The notes under the pieces were generated by a model. The model was not told where the DNA came from, ran no database searches, and saw nothing but the letters and a program-made list of their open reading frames with translations. A DNA stretch of 64,000 nucleotides from a bacterium (GTDB lineage: Bacteria; Planctomycetota; Planctomycetia; Planctomycetales; Planctomycetaceae). Below, piece after piece: positions 54,880 to 63,244 of the stretch (positions are counted from its first letter, which is position 1; every line of letters begins with the position of its first letter). The translations under genes were made by a program, and so were the position numbers. Where the stretch lies: assembly GCA_016124895.1 (NCBI GenBank), contig WGMU01000111.1, positions 1 to 64,000 on the forward strand. Direction: 5' to 3'.

Positions 54880-55599
54880 GGTCGCGTCACCGCCTTCTTG
54901 CCGAACGCCGTCGGCGAAACAGCCGGACTGTGGCTGGCGTTCGCGGAATGGCTGCCGAGTCCGGATCACCCGCTGACGGCCCGGGTGATCGTGAACCGCG
55001 TCTGGCAGCATCACTTTGGCCGTGGCATCGTCGCGACTCCCGACAACTTTGGAGCAACCGAGGCCGAATCGCTGCGGGACGCGGTCATCGCGGTCAGCGG
55101 ACAGCTCGACGACAAACGCGGCGGTCCGCCGGTCATGCTGGAGCCTCTGCCCGACGGCCAGCAGACGATCCCGAATCAGCAGCGCCGCAGCGTTTATCTG
55201 CTCGCCCGCCGATCCAATCCGGCCACGTTCATGCGCGTCTTCGACTATCCCGTCATCGACGTGAACTGCACTCGCCGTTCGACATCGGCCACGCCGCTGC
55301 AATCGCTGACGATGATCAACAGCGAATTCGTCACAGCCAGCGCTGCCCACTTCTCGCAGTGGGTCCAGACCGAAGCCGGCCCCAAAGCTAAGCTGCCGCA
55401 GAAGATCACAATCGCCTACTGGACCGCCCTCTCACGAGCCCCGTCCGCTGCCGAACTAGAACTCGCCCAGGACCACATCCAGCACCTGTCGACGCTCTAC
55501 GAGCAATCCGGCACAAAAGCCGACGATGCCCGCCAGCATTCCTTCGAGAATTTCGCTCACATGCTCCTGTGCTCGAACGAGTTCCTGTACGTCGACTGA
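54880..55599 (+). pseudogene. Remnant of a DUF1553 (PSD1-type) gene
   Basis: The visible part begins at PNAVGETAGLWLAFAEWLPSPDHPLTARVIVNRVWQHHFGRGIV (read in pieces), the DUF1553 start of large planctomycete proteins that normally also have a cytochrome-c-like and a DUF1549 domain. Those N-terminal domains are missing. At about 55050 the text runs directly from TPDNFG to TEAESLRDAV, skipping some 65-70 residues that normally lie between (the HPELLDWLA, GWSIKxLHR, YRQSS region). The remainder to FLYVD at 55599 is intact and in frame. I judge it a decayed gene; a small functional remnant cannot be excluded. Confidence 0.75.
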
Positions 55600-55921
55600 C
55601 TGCCGGCAAAAGGCGTGTGGTTAATTAACACTCCACAGGCACGTTAGTTCCAGTGGCACAGCTTAGCCGACAGTAATGCAGCAGCCGGGCGGCCTGTTTG
55701 CTTGCAAACCGGGTCGTGCAACGACAAGAGGCCTTTCCTGTTTCTCAGCTGCTTCAACTCCACTGCCTCTTGTGCTTCGCACACAGGATGACAGGCATCC
55801 TGTGCCACCCTTGATCGTTTCTGATCAACAAGTGCCACTCGCGACCACTCCCCCCCCGACTTCTTCACCCGTTCGAGCAGGTTCACTGTGGGGTCCCGTG
55901 AGGAACTGGAACGGTGTCCCG
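55600..55921. other. Intergenic region with a short hairpin, no gene seen
   Basis: 322 bases between the decayed DUF1553 gene and the convergent end of rloB. A 9-bp perfect hairpin, CACAGGATG (55782-55790) / CATCCTGTG (55796-55804), and a run of eight C at 55850-55857 are the only features noted. The hairpin could serve as a bidirectional transcript end. Confidence 0.4.
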
Positions 55922-56551
55922 TTATTCGCCCCAAATCCGCTTGGTGAGACGATACATCCCAGTAGTCGGATTCCGATTCTCCTCGCCATCGCGTTCTGCA
56001 ATCTGATCAAGACTTTCCGCACGCGTCACTGCATCGGCGTACCCGATCTTGTACTGCTCGAAATCGACATGTTTGTCGTATTCTGGGATGAAATGCTTCA
56101 GCATCTCGCGAATCTGGTCGCGATGCTGCATTCCGGGACTGGCGCGGAAATGCAGCAGTAACCAGAGTTCGATTGCGGGATTGGAGATTGCCAATTCAAT
56201 CTGATTATCCCGAGCCATCTGCTTCGCGTCGGCGACGGTCTGGTGGTCGTCGATGTCGAACACGCACCAGACATCGTCGTACTTCAGGTTGTCATCCGAT
56301 TCCCGCCGGGCCTGCCTTTCAGCCTGTCGTAGTCTGTCTCTGGCGATCTTGACGAGCGCGTGCGGATCTCGCCCGTGGCGATCCTCGACTTCAACATCGA
56401 CCAATGGATTCCTGCACGCCTTCTTGAGCCCGTCGAGATACTGCGGTTCCGTCACTGCCCCCTCGGTCACGACGAGAATGCGGGGTCTTGCCTCTTTGAA
56501 CGGTGCGCGACGAGCCTGTCTGCGATCTCTGTTACGACGATTACCTGACAT
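55922..56551 (-). CDS. RloB-like protein of an RloAB/AbiL-type defence pair
   Basis: 209 residues. ILVVTEGAVTEPQYLDGLKK (residues about 25-44) is the RloB opening, with the conserved Glu of a TOPRIM-like fold; VWCVFDIDDH holds the acidic DxD pair. ISNPAIELWLLLHF is also characteristic. RloB/AbiLii proteins act with an RloA ATPase, probably as a nuclease effector in abortive phage defence. The N-terminus is Arg-rich. It starts 6 bases after the ATPase gene's stop, so the two form one transcript. The Gly-x-Asn-Pro-Thr-Thr ending is intact. Confidence 0.88.
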   Translation of the reverse strand: MSGNRRNRDRRQARRAPFKEARPRILVVTEGAVTEPQYLDGLKKACRNPLVDVEVEDRHGRDPHALVKIARDRLRQAERQARRESDDNLKYDDVWCVFDIDDHQTVADAKQMARDNQIELAISNPAIELWLLLHFRASPGMQHRDQIREMLKHFIPEYDKHVDFEQYKIGYADAVTRAESLDQIAERDGEENRNPTTGMYRLTKRIWGE

Positions 56552-56557
56552 CTCGGC

Positions 56558-57844
56558 CTACTCTCCAGTGATTGAAAAGTCGCCGAGAAACGGAATGGCC
56601 CCGTAACGTCCTTGAAGGTAGCCGCGTTCGAGATTCTCTGCCTTTCGCGGCTTGTAATCCGTCAGTGGATAAAGAACCGTCGCACCTTCCGGATCCTTTT
56701 CGGTCAGCCAGACTTGATCGCGACGCAGTGCTGGCTCACCAACAATCGTGCCAAGGAGATTTGTGTCATGCGTTGTGAACAGTATCTGTGCACCTCGCTG
56801 ATTGATGGCTGGGTCGTTGAACTGCCGAACGATCTGATGCGCTAACGCTGGATGCAGACTCCCTTCGAGTTCGTCGACAATGAGAACTCCGCCACTTTCC
56901 AGCACGCGAAGAACAGGAAGTGCCATACGAAACAGGGTTTGAGTTCCTCGGGATTCATCTTCGAGCGGAAGCCATGAGTCGCTGGAATTCTGATGCTGGA
57001 AGTAGAACTTCCGAGACACCCTGCGTGGCCGGTCTTCGATTTCACGCGTCACGACTTTGACATCCACAATTCCGACATCGGCCTTGCGAATCAATTCGCA
57101 GAACCGATCCCGAAAGGTGTCTTCTTCTGCGTCCGGAAACAACGATGGCTGCGTTTCCGAGAGCGGGTCGTCACCCAGCAGTCGGGCCAGCACATGCTCA
57201 CTTTGTGGTCTCCAGTAGCCAGGCATTCCGAACCGCCCGATTCCGAGGCTCCCTAAAGGCATCATCGACCGAAACCAGGCAGCCACCGCCTGCAACTGTG
57301 CATGACGGTGCTGAGATGCTGCCGAGAGGAAAAGCGCGTCGGGGCGAGTCACTTCTTCGATGACTCGATTCTCTCCACGCAGGTTTTCCCCAAACTTGAT
57401 TGGCGTGTCATTGTCTCGCTCAAACCAGACCTGCTTCTTTCCGTTCGGCCAGGCGTAGAGCCACTCTTCGAGAAACTGCTCGTCGGAGACGACAAAGCCG
57501 TACTGATACCGGATGCCTGATTCAAGAAACGTCGCTTCGAAGAGCGAAGGCTTCGTCGCACTTTCTCCCCAGGCAAAAGCACGCCGTGGAATCCCCTCAT
57601 CTGGCCCCCAGAACCGATGCGAAACCAGAACTGCATCCCGCATGAAAGTGAGAGCGGAGAGGACATTGCTCTTGCCACTCGCGTTTGCACCATAGATGCC
57701 CGCTGCCGTCAGGAGCGCCTCCGAGTAACCATCGACGTGACGTCGTCTCGGGTCTTCCGCGTCACCAACGCGTCCAGCTTCCATCGTCAGTACCTGCTCA
57801 TCGCGCAATGAGCGGTGATTCTCGACTCGAAATTCGATGAGCAT
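56558..57844 (-). CDS. RloA-like AAA/ABC-type ATPase of an RloAB/AbiL-type defence pair
   Basis: 428 residues, an SMC/ABC-like AAA15 ATPase. Walker A is GANASGKS (52-59); SRGTQTLFRMALPVL stands at the signature position; Walker B is GGVLIVDELEGSLHP; the H-loop is FTTHDTNLL. RloA/AbiLi proteins sense infection and control the partner RloB effector. AGGTCA-type GGAGG lies about 10 bases upstream of the ATG at 57844. The promoter should be in 57845-58069. Both catalytic motifs are complete, so the cassette looks functional. Confidence 0.9.
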   Translation of the reverse strand: MLIEFRVENHRSLRDEQVLTMEAGRVGDAEDPRRRHVDGYSEALLTAAGIYGANASGKSNVLSALTFMRDAVLVSHRFWGPDEGIPRRAFAWGESATKPSLFEATFLESGIRYQYGFVVSDEQFLEEWLYAWPNGKKQVWFERDNDTPIKFGENLRGENRVIEEVTRPDALFLSAASQHRHAQLQAVAAWFRSMMPLGSLGIGRFGMPGYWRPQSEHVLARLLGDDPLSETQPSLFPDAEEDTFRDRFCELIRKADVGIVDVKVVTREIEDRPRRVSRKFYFQHQNSSDSWLPLEDESRGTQTLFRMALPVLRVLESGGVLIVDELEGSLHPALAHQIVRQFNDPAINQRGAQILFTTHDTNLLGTIVGEPALRRDQVWLTEKDPEGATVLYPLTDYKPRKAENLERGYLQGRYGAIPFLGDFSITGE

Positions 57845-58069
57845 GAAGACGGTGACCTCCTGCGAAACATTACGGTATTTCGGTCAATTTACGCAAGAAC
57901 CGCGCGCAAACCGCATGGAAATCAGCAACAACACAGTCCTGTTGTGGCGATTTCGCAGGTTCTGTTCCTTAGATCGCATTCACCCCGGCCTATCCGCCAC
58001 ACCCAGAGCCACGTTTTCTGGCCGCCGTTTACATTTTCGATTGCCGAGTCGAGTCCGCAGGACGACGGG

Positions 58070-59647
58070 CTACTTTCCAATGGCTCGGCGTAACAGGTTG
58101 TGCGTGATCTGCTGCACTCTGTCGTCGGGGCCATGTGGGCGGGACCAGTGGGACCAGGGGAGCCAGTGGCCAGGTGGGCTCGCCAGATCCTGACACCACC
58201 AGATGGTCGACGCGTTGAAGACGAAGTTGCCCTTCGGTCCCGGATAGATCGTGGATGTCCAGCGCTGCGGATTGACTCCGCCCTGCAGCGCCGTGCCTTC
58301 CGCAACGATTTCCAGACCGGGGATATCGGTTGGCGGGTCGCCGTGATACTCCCATCCAATCAGACCGGGGATCGCTTCGCCTTTCCGCATGCCGGTCCCG
58401 GCAAAGATCCAGTGATCCGGCTTTGCACAGATCCAGTCGCCACCACCATTTACCGGATCCACATTTCGTGAACCGATCAGGTAGCCCTCGTCTGGACCAC
58501 GATGCGGAAACGGGCCGTTGTCCTTTTCTCGTGCCGTGGCGTATTTGTATTCGCCACCGTACGGCCCGCCGCGAAAGATGATGCGATTCGGATCGCCGTC
58601 TGAACTGGCGCGGAACGGAGTGACCCAGCACACGGAATTGCCCGACAGAAACAGCAGGTTGACACCCTCGTCACGCATTTTGACAACGCTGTTGTACTGT
58701 CGGGCATCCCAGTACTCGTCGTGCCCGTTGCTGATGAAGGCCTTGCACCGCAGGCCGCGATCCGGAGTCAGCATGTCGCTGTTCGAGCAGTACGTGACGT
58801 CATAGCCGTGCTGCTCCAGCCAGTAGGCCAGAGGGAACTCAAAACACAGCCATTCGCCGGAACCGATGGTCTGCGGGTTCTCGAAAATCTGCGGATACTT
58901 TCCATACGGTCGATCGAAACTGACATCGGCCCACGGTCCCTGATTCCCTTTCGGGTGCGTGTAGACCGAATAGCCGTCGGGCCACTGGTTGTAAGCCTGC
59001 CAGGTGTTGTCGGAACACTGCAGCAGGATGTCGGCGGGGCGATCGTCCCGCACAATGAAGACCACGTAGTTCTGCCAGTAGCCGAAGCCGGAAGCGTCGG
59101 ACTCGGTCGTGAGCCGCCCCAGATAAACGCCGCTCGGCCAGTCATGCGGAATCGTCAGGGTCGTGGTCGGCTGCCAGTGACATTCCCGGATGCGTTTTTC
59201 GCCGACTTCCGGCAGCGGTTGAGCGATTCCGTGGAACGGCCCCAGCGTCGTCATCAGCCGAGCACCACGGCCTCCATAATAACCCGTGCGGAAGATCTCG
59301 ATCCTGAATTTCTGCGGGGGATTCGTCGACACCATGATGTCGATCGACTCGCCCGCCGAAACGCTCTGCTTCGAGCAGTAGCCTTCGATCGACTGACACC
59401 GCAGTCCGTCGCGTTTGTCGAGCCGGACTCGCGTGAGTTGCCAGTCGCGTGAACCCTGTTGCTGGTTCTCACGCCGTATGAGCGTTGGATCACTCGCGGT
59501 CCCGGCTGCCTGGCGATCGCCCGCCGCTTCCCGGGCGAAGGAATTGACAGTCTGGCCTGCAGAGGCCACCACTCCAGTGATCGTCGCTGCCGCTGCAGTT
59601 TTCATGAGATCCCGCCGGTTCATCTCGCCTGGACGTTCTTCGCTCAT
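58070..59647 (-). CDS. Tat-exported protein, N,N-dimethylformamidase large-subunit-like family
   Basis: 525 residues from the ATG at 59645-59647. The N-terminus MNRRDLMKTAAAATITGVVAS (within the first 30 residues) is a Tat signal with the twin-Arg pair. The mature part matches the DMFA2_C-like domain: FRTGYYGGRGARLM, PHDWPSGVYLGRLTT, FIVRDDRPADILLQCSDNTWQ, YNQWPDGYSVYTH, and NGHDEYWD. In the one characterised enzyme this domain hydrolyses dimethylformamide with iron, but most family members have unknown substrates, so I do not assign a reaction. The frame is open upstream to 60277, but that extension is Arg/Ser-rich and antisense to the mreB leader. Confidence 0.75.
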   Translation of the reverse strand: MSEERPGEMNRRDLMKTAAAATITGVVASAGQTVNSFAREAAGDRQAAGTASDPTLIRRENQQQGSRDWQLTRVRLDKRDGLRCQSIEGYCSKQSVSAGESIDIMVSTNPPQKFRIEIFRTGYYGGRGARLMTTLGPFHGIAQPLPEVGEKRIRECHWQPTTTLTIPHDWPSGVYLGRLTTESDASGFGYWQNYVVFIVRDDRPADILLQCSDNTWQAYNQWPDGYSVYTHPKGNQGPWADVSFDRPYGKYPQIFENPQTIGSGEWLCFEFPLAYWLEQHGYDVTYCSNSDMLTPDRGLRCKAFISNGHDEYWDARQYNSVVKMRDEGVNLLFLSGNSVCWVTPFRASSDGDPNRIIFRGGPYGGEYKYATAREKDNGPFPHRGPDEGYLIGSRNVDPVNGGGDWICAKPDHWIFAGTGMRKGEAIPGLIGWEYHGDPPTDIPGLEIVAEGTALQGGVNPQRWTSTIYPGPKGNFVFNASTIWWCQDLASPPGHWLPWSHWSRPHGPDDRVQQITHNLLRRAIGK

Positions 59648-60269
59648 CGTGTTCTCTCTTTGTCTGTCCGGTGTCGGCTTACGTTGACTGATGATTGCAC
59701 CGGGTCGTGCAGACGGATCTGTCAGTCTGCAATCAGAGTTAAGCCACTGGCTCTGCCGGTGAGAATCCATCAGGCTCGGTCGTTCCGGCATGAATAACGC
59801 ATTGTCGTGGCTGAAGTCTTCAGGATAAACCCAGGTCCAAACCATTGTTTGAACTCGGCTGCAACAGGTGACTGTCCTCGCACACTCAAGCGCCCCGGTC
59901 GACAACTCCGGAGTGATTTCAGCAGCCTTCTTCGCCCTGTCGGTCCGGGCGACCGGAGCGTTGGACTCTGACTCGCTAACCCACTCGAGGTCGACACTCC
60001 GAAGCTGACTGGTTGGACTGCTGACGCCAAGAGGTCTTATCGAACGGATCGTTCTGGTGGGACAGACGGAGTGTTTGCGGGCAGTTCCTGGAAGGTCACG
60101 CGACGATGCTGACCGTCGTCTCCAATTCGGGTGTCCGAGACCTCGTCTTGCTGCCGTTTTGCGATCGCCGGTACAAATCACAGTTCTTCGGGGCGTGGTG
60201 GGATGCTGCGCTGGCCGGAGATGTGAATTCTCAGACAATACGACTCGCACCAGGGATGGCTGGCGGCGC
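59648..60269. other. Divergent intergenic region between the Tat protein and mreB
   Basis: 622 bases with no convincing gene on either strand. It must contain promoters for both flanking genes. I recognised no conserved motif, RNA gene or strong repeat in it. Frames that cross it are Arg/Ser-rich and continue into neighbours only because of the high GC content. Confidence 0.4.
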
Positions 60270-61319
60270 ATGTTCAACTGGATGCGTCAGCGACTGTGCC
60301 CGGATCTCGCCATTGATCTCGGCACGGCAAATACGCTCGTGATCGTTCAGGGGGAAGGAATCGTCCTGAACGAGCCGTCTGTGGTTGCGCTGCAGAAAGG
60401 CACGCGGCGAGTCATGGGTCGCGGAGCGGCTGTCGGCAAGCTCGCCAAACAGATGCTCGGTCGCACGCCGGAAAACATCACGGCCGTCCGACCGCTCAAG
60501 GACGGAGTCATCACGGACTTCGAGCTGTGCGAGGCGATGCTTCGCTACTTTATCGAGAAAGCCAGTCGTCACGTGCGCGGGCTGCGGCCGCGCGTGGTTA
60601 TCGCAGTTCCCGGCGGAATTACACCGGTCGAAAAACGCGCGGTCTTCAACAGTGCCGAACGCGCCGGAGCCGGACGCGTTTACCTGATCGAAGAGTCTCG
60701 GGCGGCAGGCATCGGAGCCGGGCTGCCGATTTCCGAACCGATCGCGAGCATGGTCTGCGACATCGGTGGCGGAACGTCGGATGTTGCGATTCTGAGCCTG
60801 GGCGAGATCGTCGTCAGCGAATCGGTCCGCGTGGCCGGCGACGAGTTTGACGAGGCGATTGTCGAGTACATGAAACAGCACTTCTCACTGAAGATCGGGA
60901 CGCAGACGGCGGAGCAGATCAAACTGCGGCTCGGCAGTGCCTACCCGCTCGAACAGGAACTGACGAGCGAAGTCCGAGGGCTCGACACGATCAGCGGTGT
61001 GCCGCGCAAAGCGGTCGTGACCAGCGAAGAAGTTCGCGAGGGCCTGAAACCAACGCTCGAAGCCATCGTCGGCTGCGCGAAGACCGTCATCGAACGCTGC
61101 AAACCGGAACTCGTGGCAGACATCGTTGATACTGGAATCGTGTTGACCGGCGGCGGGGCCTTGCTGAGAGGCATCGATCGGCTCTTTCACGAGCAGCTCG
61201 GCATTCCAGTGAGGGTCGCTGACGAACCACTTAACACGGTCGCTCGTGGTGCCGCGATCTGCCTTGAACATCTGTCGGAGTGGCAGGACAGGTTTGATAC
61301 CGGCGAACGGGCTGCGTAA
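60270..61319 (+). CDS. mreB: Rod shape-determining protein MreB
   Basis: 349 residues from the ATG at 60270, the usual MreB length. Bacterial actin that positions lateral wall synthesis. Phosphate 1 motif LAIDLGTANTLV, phosphate 2 VCDIGGGTSDVAIL, adenosine motif IVLTGGGALLRGID, and the catalytic region VIAVPGGITPVEKRAV are all present. An N-terminal hydrophobic/amphipathic stretch (FNWMRQRLCPDLA) could bind membrane. It is the first gene of a mreB-mreC-mreD-PBP2 cluster. Confidence 0.97.
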   Translation: MFNWMRQRLCPDLAIDLGTANTLVIVQGEGIVLNEPSVVALQKGTRRVMGRGAAVGKLAKQMLGRTPENITAVRPLKDGVITDFELCEAMLRYFIEKASRHVRGLRPRVVIAVPGGITPVEKRAVFNSAERAGAGRVYLIEESRAAGIGAGLPISEPIASMVCDIGGGTSDVAILSLGEIVVSESVRVAGDEFDEAIVEYMKQHFSLKIGTQTAEQIKLRLGSAYPLEQELTSEVRGLDTISGVPRKAVVTSEEVREGLKPTLEAIVGCAKTVIERCKPELVADIVDTGIVLTGGGALLRGIDRLFHEQLGIPVRVADEPLNTVARGAAICLEHLSEWQDRFDTGERAA

Positions 61320-61383
61320 GGCGGCTCGCGAATGACCCGACTCGCGGAACGCGTTCTCTGAGTTAAGGGTCGAGTTTTGAGCA

Positions 61384-61448
61384 GTAGCGAAACTCGCGCA
61401 GAGTTTCGGCGGTGTGACGCTGCCGAGAGTCTACGCGAATTTCGCTAC
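61384..61448. repeat. Imperfect palindromic element between mreB and mreC
   Basis: The arms 61384-61404 and 61428-61448 are reverse complements at 18 of 21 positions (GTAGCGAAACTCGCGCAGAG against CTACGCGAATTTCGCTAC on the other side). An inner CGGC/GCCG pair extends the fold. It occupies most of the 160-base gap between the two genes and could form a hairpin in their shared mRNA. Confidence 0.7.
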
Positions 61449-61479
61449 GTGTCAGTCGGGGGCGAAAGCTGGAATCATA

Positions 61480-62439
61480 ATGGACTCGACTTCGAACAGT
61501 TCGGCATTCAAAGCGGCGGCCGGTTGTCTGCTGGTCGCCGTTGTGCTGGCTGTGCTGCCTGAGTCGGCGGTCTCGTCGCTCCACGATCTGGTGCGATCCG
61601 CGATGGTTCCGGGGCAACGGGCTGCTCAGACTGGCTCCGACTGGCTGTCCACTCGAATTTCTTCGCTGCTCTCCAGTGAGCTGGCTGCGCGGGATCAGGA
61701 GATTGAGCTGCTTCGAGCGGAACTGGCCACGGCTAACCTCACGGCTCGGCGTGCTCAGTTGCAGTCGCGATCGCTGCAGACGGAAATTGACTCGCTGCAC
61801 AGAAACGGCCCCTCGCCGTTTGCATCGGAAGCGGTCTCGCCGATCGTTCGCGAACGAGCTGTTGAAGCACGGGTGCTGGGGGCGGATATCGTCGCTGTCT
61901 GGAAATCGCAGCGCCTGCTGGATCAGGGAACATCCGCCGGCCTGGCGAGCGATCAGTGGATTCTGGACGGGGCAGACGTCGCCATCGACGCAGGCATCGA
62001 TCAGTCGCTCTCGTCAGGATTGCCGGTCTTTGCTGGACGCTGCGTCGTTGGTCGCATTGTTGATGCCGGGCGCTGGACGAGTTCGCTGGAACTCCTGACC
62101 GCTCCAACCTTCCGGGCGCAGGCCATGATCACGCGAGAAGGGACGCGCGGGCTGGAGTTCGCAGGAACGGGAATCTTTGAAGGTGCCGACGACGGATCCT
62201 GCCGGCTCGTCGAAGTCGGGGCGCAGTCGTCTGTGGAAATCGGTGATGCTGTCTACTCGGCGACTGATCCGGGTATGGAAACGCCGATGCTGTTCGGGTT
62301 CGTGACGGCAGCGTCGCTTGAGCCCGGCGCGTTGCACTGGGAGATCCGTGTCGAGCCGGCGGCCGACCTGAGCCGACTCCGCAAGGTTCAAGTCGTCGTA
62401 CCCTCGGTCAATCAGGAACGCTTGCTGGGACAGCGATGA
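61480..62439 (+). CDS. mreC: Rod shape-determining protein MreC
   Basis: 319 residues from the ATG at 61480. One N-terminal TM helix (CLLVAVVLAVLPESAV), a coiled coil at about 55-110 (LSSELAARDQEIELLRAEL), then the MreC beta domain: VEARVLGADIVAVWKSQRLLDQGTSAGL in pieces, DGADVAIDAG, LPVFAGRCVVGRIVDAG and LLTAPTFRAQAMI. MreC links MreB to PBP2 in the periplasm. Its stop overlaps the mreD start by four bases (ATGA). Confidence 0.9.
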   Translation: MDSTSNSSAFKAAAGCLLVAVVLAVLPESAVSSLHDLVRSAMVPGQRAAQTGSDWLSTRISSLLSSELAARDQEIELLRAELATANLTARRAQLQSRSLQTEIDSLHRNGPSPFASEAVSPIVRERAVEARVLGADIVAVWKSQRLLDQGTSAGLASDQWILDGADVAIDAGIDQSLSSGLPVFAGRCVVGRIVDAGRWTSSLELLTAPTFRAQAMITREGTRGLEFAGTGIFEGADDGSCRLVEVGAQSSVEIGDAVYSATDPGMETPMLFGFVTAASLEPGALHWEIRVEPAADLSRLRKVQVVVPSVNQERLLGQR

Positions 62440-62969
62440 CGCGAGTGGTTGCACTTCTCTGCTGCGGGTACGTATTGCTGGCCGTGCAACTGGTGCTGCC
62501 GGTTGAGGCTGACCGCCTTGACATGACCGGGCAACTGCTGACTGGCGGAGCGATCGTCTGGCTGCTGATTCCGTGGCTGGCCGCTGTGCCTGATCGAAGA
62601 ATCGGCATTCTGACTGCCGCGGTGTACGGAGTGGCCATTGACTGCCTCGGCGGGTTGCACCCTGGCCTGCTGCTGGGCCTGACTGTCACGCTCACGGCGA
62701 TGCTGCAGAGTCTGCCCTGGCCGACGCTGCTCAAATCCGGGCCACGCATCGTCGCGAGCAGTTTCGTATGCGCGCTGCTGCCGGCGATGGCCGTTACTGC
62801 AGTTTCACTGGCACTGCAGCCGACAGCCGTCGCACCTCAATCGCTCGTCGCCAGTTTGCTGATCGCGTCGGGAACTGGAGCAGTGGTGTCTGCAGCGTCA
62901 GTCAGTCTGTTTCGTGGTATCTCCAGTGCCGGCCGGGAGACCTCGGAAAGAACGCAACTGGCACGCTGA
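62436..62969 (+). CDS. mreD: Rod shape-determining protein MreD
   Basis: 177 residues with about five hydrophobic segments, small integral membrane partner of MreC. YVLLAVQLVLPVE, GGAIVWLLIPWLAAVPDRRIGIL, VAIDCLGGLHPGLLLGL, and ASSFVCALLPAMAVTAVSLAL are the membrane parts; the D-x-x-G-G-L-H-P-G-L-L pattern after the third helix is typical of MreD. The start overlaps the end of mreC by four bases, indicating translational coupling. Confidence 0.85.
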   Translation: MTRVVALLCCGYVLLAVQLVLPVEADRLDMTGQLLTGGAIVWLLIPWLAAVPDRRIGILTAAVYGVAIDCLGGLHPGLLLGLTVTLTAMLQSLPWPTLLKSGPRIVASSFVCALLPAMAVTAVSLALQPTAVAPQSLVASLLIASGTGAVVSAASVSLFRGISSAGRETSERTQLAR

Positions 62970-63038
62970 CGCTTCAGAAAAAGGACTCTGTCGCTGAGTG
63001 TCTTCTTCGTTTCTCGTCTTCTGTTCTGAAAGTCACTC

Positions 63039-63174
63039 TTAATCGGACAGCGTCACTTGCGGTTGCCGTACAAGCACGAAGCGCAAGCGAGTGAATCAGT
63101 TACGTCAAACACACTCGCTTGCGCTTCGTGCTTGTATCCTCTCATATTCCGCCAAAGTGGCCCTGTCCGATTAA
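63039..63174. mobile_element. MITE-like palindromic element with nested inverted repeats
   Basis: 136 bp between mreD and the PBP2 gene. The ends TTAATCGGACAG (63039-63050) and CTGTCCGATTAA (63163-63174) are perfect inverted repeats, and the similarity goes further inward with mismatches. Inside, 63069-63093 and 63112-63136 form a second perfect inverted repeat of 25 bp (GCACGAAGCGCAAGCG core). It has no coding capacity. TTAA at both outer ends could be a target duplication. Confidence 0.8.
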
Positions 63175-63244
63175 TCATCGTTGGAGTTCGGTTCTTCGAC
63201 AGAAGGAAAGACGGTCACTGTCTTCAGCAGTGACGAGTACCGCC

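Noticed and set aside
59648-60277. Long N-terminal extension of the Tat protein frame
   Set aside because: The extension has no domain, is Arg/Ser-rich, and would bury the twin-arginine signal about 210 residues inside the protein.
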